Shown one piece after another: positions 31,886 through 36,091 of a stretch of 36,091 nt of DNA. Below the pieces are notes generated by a model. It searched no databases. It saw only the letters and a list, made by a program, of their open reading frames with translations, and was not told the origin of the DNA. Position 1 is the stretch's first letter, and every line of letters begins with the position of its first letter. The position numbers and the translations under genes are program-made. The DNA comes from Sphingomonas flavalba (lineage in GTDB: Bacteria; Pseudomonadota; Alphaproteobacteria; Sphingomonadales; Sphingomonadaceae), in contig NZ_SPHY01000020.1 in NCBI RefSeq assembly GCF_004796535.1, forward strand, positions 1 to 36,091, written 5' to 3'.

Positions 31886-33883
31886 ATGTCCGAGATGATC
31901 ACGATCAGCCTTCCCGACGGTTCCGTGCGCGAGATGGCGCGCGGCACTACCCCGGCGGAGGTAGCGGCGGCGATCGGGCCGGGGCTGGCCAAGGCGGCGT
32001 TGGCGGCGCGGGTCGACGGGGAACTGCGCGACATCGGCCGGCCGATCGAGCATGACGCGGCGCTGGCGCTGGTCACCGCGCGCGACGAGGCGGATGCGCT
32101 GGAACTTGTGCGGCACGACTTCGCCCATGTGCTGGCGGAAGCGGTGCAGAGTCTGTTCCCCGGCACCCAGATCACCTTCGGCCCGGCGACGGACGATGGC
32201 TTCTATTACGATTTCGCGCCGAAGGACCGCGACTTCACCGAGGAGGACCTGCCGGCGATCGAGGCCGAAATGCGGCGGATCATCGCCGCCGACAAGCCGC
32301 TGGTCCGCGAGGTCTGGCCGCGCGAGACGCTGATCGCGCGCTGGCGCGAGCAGGGCGAGACGTTCAAGGCCGAATGGGCCGCCGAACTGCCGGAGGGCGA
32401 GGAACTGACCGTCTACCGCTCCGGCGGGGACTGGTTCGACATGTGCCGCGGCCCGCACCTCGCCTCGACCGGCAAGCTCGATCCGGCGGCGTTCAAGCTG
32501 ACCCGCGTGTCCGGCGCCTATTGGCGCGGCGACCAGAAGAACGCGATGCTGAGCCGCATCTACGGCACCGGCTGGCTGAACAGGAAGCAACTCGACGCCC
32601 ATCTGCTGCGGCTGGAGGAGGCGGCGAAGCGCGATCACCGCAAGATCGGCGCGGAGATGGACCTGTTCCACCTGCAGCAGGAGGCGCACGGCTCGGTCTT
32701 CTGGCACCCGAAGGGCTATATCGTCTGGCGCCAGCTAGAGGCGTATATGCGCCGCCGGCTCGATGCCGCCGGCTATGTCGAGGTCAAGACCCCGCAGCTG
32801 ATGGACGCGACCCAGTGGGAGCGCTCCGGCCATTGGGGCAAATACCGCGAGAATATGTTCGTGGTGCCCGACGAGATTCCGTCGACCGAGGACGATGCGC
32901 CGGTGCTGTCCGGCGCCGGCGACCTGATGGCGCTGAAGCCGATGAACTGCCCGGCGCATGTGCTGATCTTCAAGCAGGGGATCACCAGCTATCGCGAGTT
33001 GCCGATCCGCATGGCCGAATTCGGCTGCTGCCACAGGAACGAACCGCATGGCGCGCTGCACGGCATCATGCGGGTGCGCCAGTTCACCCAGGACGACGCG
33101 CATATCTTCTGCCGGCACGACCAGCTGATCGACGAGATCGTCGCCTTCTGCGACCTGCTCGACAGCGTCTATCGCGACCTGGGGTTCGAGCGGTACGCGA
33201 TCAAGCTGGCGCTGCGGCCGGAACAGCGTTTCGGCTCCGACGCCGACTGGGACAAGGCGGAGGAGATCCTGCGCCAGGCGGTCGCCAAGGCGGGACGCGC
33301 GACCGCCGACTACGGCTGGGAGGAACTGCCCGGCGAAGGCGCCTTCTACGCGCCGAAGCTGGAATTCCACCTGACTGACGCGATCGGCCGGACCTGGCAG
33401 GTCGGGACGATCCAGGCGGATACGGTGCTGCCGGAACGGCTCGACGCCTCCTATGTCGGCGAGGATGGGGCGCGGCACCGGCCGGTCATGCTCCACCGTG
33501 CCATCCTCGGCACGTTCGAACGCTTCATCGGCATCCTGATCGAGCATCATGCCGGGCGCTTCCCGCTCTGGCTCGCGCCGGTGCAGGCGGTGGTCGCGAC
33601 GATCGTGTCGGACGCGGACGGCTATGCGGAGGAAGTTGTCGCGCAACTGACTGCGGCCGGGCTACGCGCGGAGACCGACACCCGCAACGAGAAGATCAAT
33701 TATAAGGTGCGCGAGCATTCGCTGGCGAAGGTCCCGCACCTGCTGGTCGTCGGCAAGCGCGAGGCGGAGGAAGGCACCGTCGCCATCCGCACCCTCGGTC
33801 GCGAAGGGCAGCGCGTGATGTCGGTGGCCGAGGCGATCGCCCTGCTCAACGCGGAGGCGACGCCGCCGGACCTGGCGCGCTGA
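31886..33883 (+). CDS. thrS: Threonyl-tRNA synthetase
   Basis: 665 residues, class II synthetase attaching Thr to tRNA. The N-terminal TGS domain (1-65) begins [14 protein letters not shown]. The editing domain has the HxxxH motif His77/His81 in [14 protein letters not shown] and continues to [20 protein letters not shown]. The catalytic core has [20 protein letters not shown], the zinc ligand Cys355 in [11 protein letters not shown], and [20 protein letters not shown]. Motif 3 is near [20 protein letters not shown]. The anticodon domain ends at [13 protein letters not shown]. The ATG at 31886 has only a weak, distant AAGG upstream, which fits a structured leader. Confidence 0.97.
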   Translation: MSEMITISLPDGSVREMARGTTPAEVAAAIGPGLAKAALAARVDGELRDIGRPIEHDAALALVTARDEADALELVRHDFAHVLAEAVQSLFPGTQITFGPATDDGFYYDFAPKDRDFTEEDLPAIEAEMRRIIAADKPLVREVWPRETLIARWREQGETFKAEWAAELPEGEELTVYRSGGDWFDMCRGPHLASTGKLDPAAFKLTRVSGAYWRGDQKNAMLSRIYGTGWLNRKQLDAHLLRLEEAAKRDHRKIGAEMDLFHLQQEAHGSVFWHPKGYIVWRQLEAYMRRRLDAAGYVEVKTPQLMDATQWERSGHWGKYRENMFVVPDEIPSTEDDAPVLSGAGDLMALKPMNCPAHVLIFKQGITSYRELPIRMAEFGCCHRNEPHGALHGIMRVRQFTQDDAHIFCRHDQLIDEIVAFCDLLDSVYRDLGFERYAIKLALRPEQRFGSDADWDKAEEILRQAVAKAGRATADYGWEELPGEGAFYAPKLEFHLTDAIGRTWQVGTIQADTVLPERLDASYVGEDGARHRPVMLHRAILGTFERFIGILIEHHAGRFPLWLAPVQAVVATIVSDADGYAEEVVAQLTAAGLRAETDTRNEKINYKVREHSLAKVPHLLVVGKREAEEGTVAIRTLGREGQRVMSVAEAIALLNAEATPPDLAR

Positions 33884-33899
33884 AGTCGGCGCCGCCCGC

Positions 33900-34412
33900 C
33901 TATTTGCGTGTCGGCAGGGGCGGCACCGGCGGGGTTGCCGGGGCGCCGCGCTTCGGCAGCCCCGCTTCCTGCCCCAGCGCGTCCAGCTTCGTCTTGTCCA
34001 TGTAGGAATCGAGCTTGCTCAGTTCGGCGATGACCGCCGGATCGGCCATCAGTCCGCGCGCCGCGACCTGGCCGAGAGTATTGAACGCCGTCTCGAACGC
34101 CAGCGGCCCTTCGTATTTCAGCGCATTGACCGACTGGCCGCGGCAGGTGTCGGTGATCAGCCGGACGAACAGCGTGGCGCCGCCGCGGTTGACCGCCTCG
34201 CGGCGGGCATCGCTGACGGCCGCCATGTCCCGGGTCACCGGGCTGGCGGAAAGCGCGACGAACATCCACTGCATCATTTGCGCCCGGTCGTCCGCCGTCG
34301 ACCTGTCGACCAGGCAGCGGGTCAGGTCGTCGGAATAGATGCCCGCCTCCGCCGCCGTGCCGCCCGCCAGCAACGCCAAACCGGCCGCCGCGCCCCATAT
34401 CCGCCCGTTCAT
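33900..34412 (-). CDS. Small exported protein of unknown function
   Basis: 170 residues. Signal peptide 1-23 (ending GTAAEA). The mature part starts GIYSDDLTRCLVDRSTADDR and contains MMQWMFVALSASPVTRDMAA, RGGATLFVRLITDTCRGQSV, AFETAFNTLGQVAARGLMAD and a Pro-rich tail PATPPVPPLPTRK. Two cysteines (33 and 90) could form a disulfide. The helical, repeated SP..RDMA style is seen in small periplasmic proteins of sphingomonads, but I know no function. GGGGGGATAAAG precedes the ATG. It follows the DUF815 gene by 17 bp and converges with thrS across 16 bp. Confidence 0.82.
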   Translation of the reverse strand: MNGRIWGAAAGLALLAGGTAAEAGIYSDDLTRCLVDRSTADDRAQMMQWMFVALSASPVTRDMAAVSDARREAVNRGGATLFVRLITDTCRGQSVNALKYEGPLAFETAFNTLGQVAARGLMADPAVIAELSKLDSYMDKTKLDALGQEAGLPKRGAPATPPVPPLPTRK

Positions 34413-34429
34413 CGCTTTATCCCCCCCGT

Positions 34430-35245
34430 TCAAAGGCTCTTGCCCGCCCGCCCGGCCAGTTCGGTCACATATTGCCAGGCGACGCGACCGGAGCGGCTGC
34501 CGCGCTGGGTTGCCCAGCGGACGGCGTCGGCGGCGTCGAACGGCAGACGGTTGGCGGCGCAATAGCCTTCGATCATCGCCAGATAGCCGGCCTGGTCGAC
34601 ATTGTGGAAGCCGAGGCTGAGGCCGAAGCGGTCGGCCAGCGCCAGCCGGTCGTCGGCAACGTCGCGAGGGTTGATCGCGCTGTCCTGCTCCGCCATGTCG
34701 CGGGCGACGATGTGGCGGCGGTTGGAGGTGACGTGCAGCCGGGCGTTGGCCGGCCGTGCCTCCGTCCCGCCCTCGAGCAGCGATCGCAACGCGCGGGCGC
34801 CGTCCGCCCCGCCTTCGAACGCGATGTCGTCGACGAACAGGATGAAGGCGCGCGCTACCCCGGCAACCGCGTCGAACAGCGCCGGCAGCGTGTCCAGCCG
34901 GTCGCCTGGCACCTCGACCAGCGCGATCGCCCTGCCTTCCGCCTGCAGATCGCCGACCACGCTCTTGACCAGCGCCGACTTGCCGGTGCCGCGCGCCCCC
35001 CACAGCAGCACGTCGTGCGCGGCATGGCCGGCGGCGAGCCGGGCGGCATTGTCACGCAGCGCCTGCTTCTGCGCGTCGATCCCGGTCAATAGCGCCAGCG
35101 GCAGCGGCGCGAATTGCCGCGCGGCGACCAGCGCGCCGTCGCGCCAGCCATAGGCCGGATGGGCCAGCGGATCTGCGGGCGCGGCGGGCGGCGGCGCGAG
35201 CCGTTCGAGCGCGGCGGCGATGCGGGCGAGGCTGTCGTCGGTCAT
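34430..35245 (-). CDS. DUF815 AAA-type ATPase
   Basis: 271 residues. The order is typical for DUF815: QFAPLPLALLTGIDAQKQAL, the Walker A loop GARGTGKSALVKSV (about 83-96), the Walker B FILFVDDIAFEG (about 134-145), sensor-like RLHVTSNRRHIVARDM, then ADRFGLSLGFHNVDQAGYLA and RGSRSGRVAWQYVTELAG. DUF815 proteins are predicted AAA+ ATPases of unknown role in the cytoplasm. AAGGGGGA lies just before the ATG at 35245. Next gene upstream is the TPR protein, 54 bp away. Confidence 0.92.
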   Translation of the reverse strand: MTDDSLARIAAALERLAPPPAAPADPLAHPAYGWRDGALVAARQFAPLPLALLTGIDAQKQALRDNAARLAAGHAAHDVLLWGARGTGKSALVKSVVGDLQAEGRAIALVEVPGDRLDTLPALFDAVAGVARAFILFVDDIAFEGGADGARALRSLLEGGTEARPANARLHVTSNRRHIVARDMAEQDSAINPRDVADDRLALADRFGLSLGFHNVDQAGYLAMIEGYCAANRLPFDAADAVRWATQRGSRSGRVAWQYVTELAGRAGKSL

Positions 35246-35299
35246 GCGTTCCCCCTTAACCCGGCGCGCCGCCGGGTCCAGTGCCCGCGTGTGGCCCGG

Positions 35300-36091
35300 T
35301 TACGGCGCGCGGGCCAGCGCCAACGCGTCGGCGCGCAGCGGGAAATCCCGGTTGGCGGCGACGGCTTCGGCGGCGACGCGCGCCTCGTGCGCCCGCCCCA
35401 GCGCGGCATAGGCCTGCGCCAGGTGCCAGCGCAGGCCGGGGTCGGCCGGCGCCATCGCTACCGCCTGCTCGATCAGCGCCAGGCCGTAGCGCCGGTCGCC
35501 GCCTTCGAACAACAGCCAGCCCAGCGTGTCGGCCAGCGCCGGGTTGGCCGGCCCGGCGGCATGGGCCGCGCGGGCGAAGGCGGCGGCGCGGGCCGGATCG
35601 CCCTTGCCCGCCCACGCCCAGGCAAGGTTGTTGAGGATCGCGGCGTCGCCGTCGCCGATCCGGCGCCGCAGCCCCTCGAACAGCGCGATCGCCGCATCCC
35701 AGCGCCCGGCGGCGAGCAGCAGGGCGCCGTTGGCGTTCAGTGCCGGGATCGAGCGCGGATTTTGTGCTAGGAACAGGCCAAGGGTCAGCGATGCCGCCTG
35801 CGGGGCGCCGGCGCGGCGCTGGGCGTCGGCAAGGCGCAGTGCCGCGCTTTCGGAAAAGGCGATGTCGGCGGCGGCGGCGAAGGCGCCCGCCGCCTCCGCC
35901 CAGCGGCCGCCGGCGGCAAGCACGTCGCCGACCAGCATATGCGCGTCCGGTGCGCCGGGATTATCGCGGCGCAGCCGCGCGGCGGCGGCGAGCGCGGCGG
36001 TGCCGTCGCCGGTGGTCACAAGCCCGCGGACATGGCGGACCGCCGCAACGGCGTCGCGCCCGGGCTCCGCCGCCAGCACCGCCGCCGGCAG
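35300..36091 (-). CDS. TPR-repeat protein, partial (5' end beyond window)
   Basis: The frame is open to the right edge (the codons to 36091 read LPAAVLAAEPGRD), giving at least 263 residues with no start yet seen. It is a chain of tetratricopeptide units, for example AHMLVGDVLAAGGRWAEAAG, ALNANGALLLAAGRWDAAIA, ILNNLAWAWAGKGDPARAAA, LADTLGWLLFEGGDRRYGLA and LRWHLAQAYAALGRAHEARV. The ALADTLGW-type repeat is shared with PEP-CTERM/exopolysaccharide-associated TPR proteins, but the missing N-terminus prevents assignment. Confidence 0.85.
   Translation of the reverse strand: MPAAVLAAEPGRDAVAAVRHVRGLVTTGDGTAALAAAARLRRDNPGAPDAHMLVGDVLAAGGRWAEAAGAFAAAADIAFSESAALRLADAQRRAGAPQAASLTLGLFLAQNPRSIPALNANGALLLAAGRWDAAIALFEGLRRRIGDGDAAILNNLAWAWAGKGDPARAAAFARAAHAAGPANPALADTLGWLLFEGGDRRYGLALIEQAVAMAPADPGLRWHLAQAYAALGRAHEARVAAEAVAANRDFPLRADALALARAP

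Noticed and set aside
1-36091. CRISPR array, tRNA or rRNA gene, prophage, insertion sequence, toxin-antitoxin or other defence system
   Set aside because: No regularly spaced repeats, no cloverleaf-like gene recognised in the gaps, and no transposase, integrase, nuclease-helicase or toxin gene pattern among the genes.
34430-36091. DUF815 ATPase plus TPR protein as an anti-phage system
   Set aside because: No effector, sensor or nuclease gene accompanies them, and DUF815 is widely conserved as a lone chromosomal gene.

Overview
The window is about 36 kb of very GC-rich DNA packed with genes, many overlapping by 1-14 bp. It looks like the chromosome of an alphaproteobacterium, most likely a member of the Sphingomonadales (Sphingomonas-like). 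The evidence is a GspN-type type II secretion protein, a COQ9-family ubiquinone protein, an ImuA-ImuB-DnaE2 cassette behind a GTTC-N7-GTTC LexA box, a second-type glutamyl-tRNA synthetase, a RibBA with a worn-out GTP cyclohydrolase half, and several short extragenic palindromes. This is inference from gene content. No rRNA or tRNA gene, CRISPR array, insertion sequence, integrase or phage gene is visible.

Layout. 1-1019: a truncated periplasmic ligand-binding protein (minus) divergent from gspN (plus). 1200-4039: feoB, feoA and a COQ9 gene on the minus strand, with a Fur-like site before feoA. 4161-6229: a DMT exporter divergent from an Old Yellow Enzyme. 6326-10686: a minus-strand run of tonB-like gene, 117-aa membrane protein, ribD, ribE, ribBA and ribH, with a Zur-like site before tonB. 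10836-14562: gltX (minus), then prs and an MHS-type transporter (plus). 14555-20005: the SOS mutasome imuA-imuB-dnaE2 (minus). 20163-22383: a small secreted or membrane protein with its own promoter and terminator, then TauE/SafE, a 131-aa unknown and ung, overlapping one another. 22340-23361: a lipoprotein and a deoxyinosine-glycosylase-like gene (minus), converging on ung with a 44-bp overlap. 23510-27144: isoaspartyl peptidase, S1/P1 nuclease and an acyl-CoA synthetase (plus). 27182-31692: a minus-strand run of DUF6356-like protein, alpha/beta hydrolase, TPR protein, glyoxalase I, nitronate-monooxygenase-like enzyme, glyoxalase II and a small secreted protein. 31886-33883: thrS behind a leader with a perfect 16-bp hairpin. 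33900-36091: TPR protein (cut by the window edge), DUF815 ATPase and a small secreted protein (minus).

How the genes fit together. Most of the content is housekeeping: iron uptake, riboflavin, PRPP, aminoacyl-tRNA synthesis and methylglyoxal detoxification. There are two DNA-damage modules: the inducible translesion cassette, and two glycosylases for deaminated bases. I found no clear novel defence or mobile system. The best leads are in regulation and genome structure: a LexA box so close to imuA that the mRNA may be leaderless; a palindromic element that is translated in-frame at the N-terminus of the TonB-like protein and recurs at two other loci; competing hairpins before thrS; a Zur-like operator on the tonB-rib run; and an uncharacterised small gene translationally coupled to ung.
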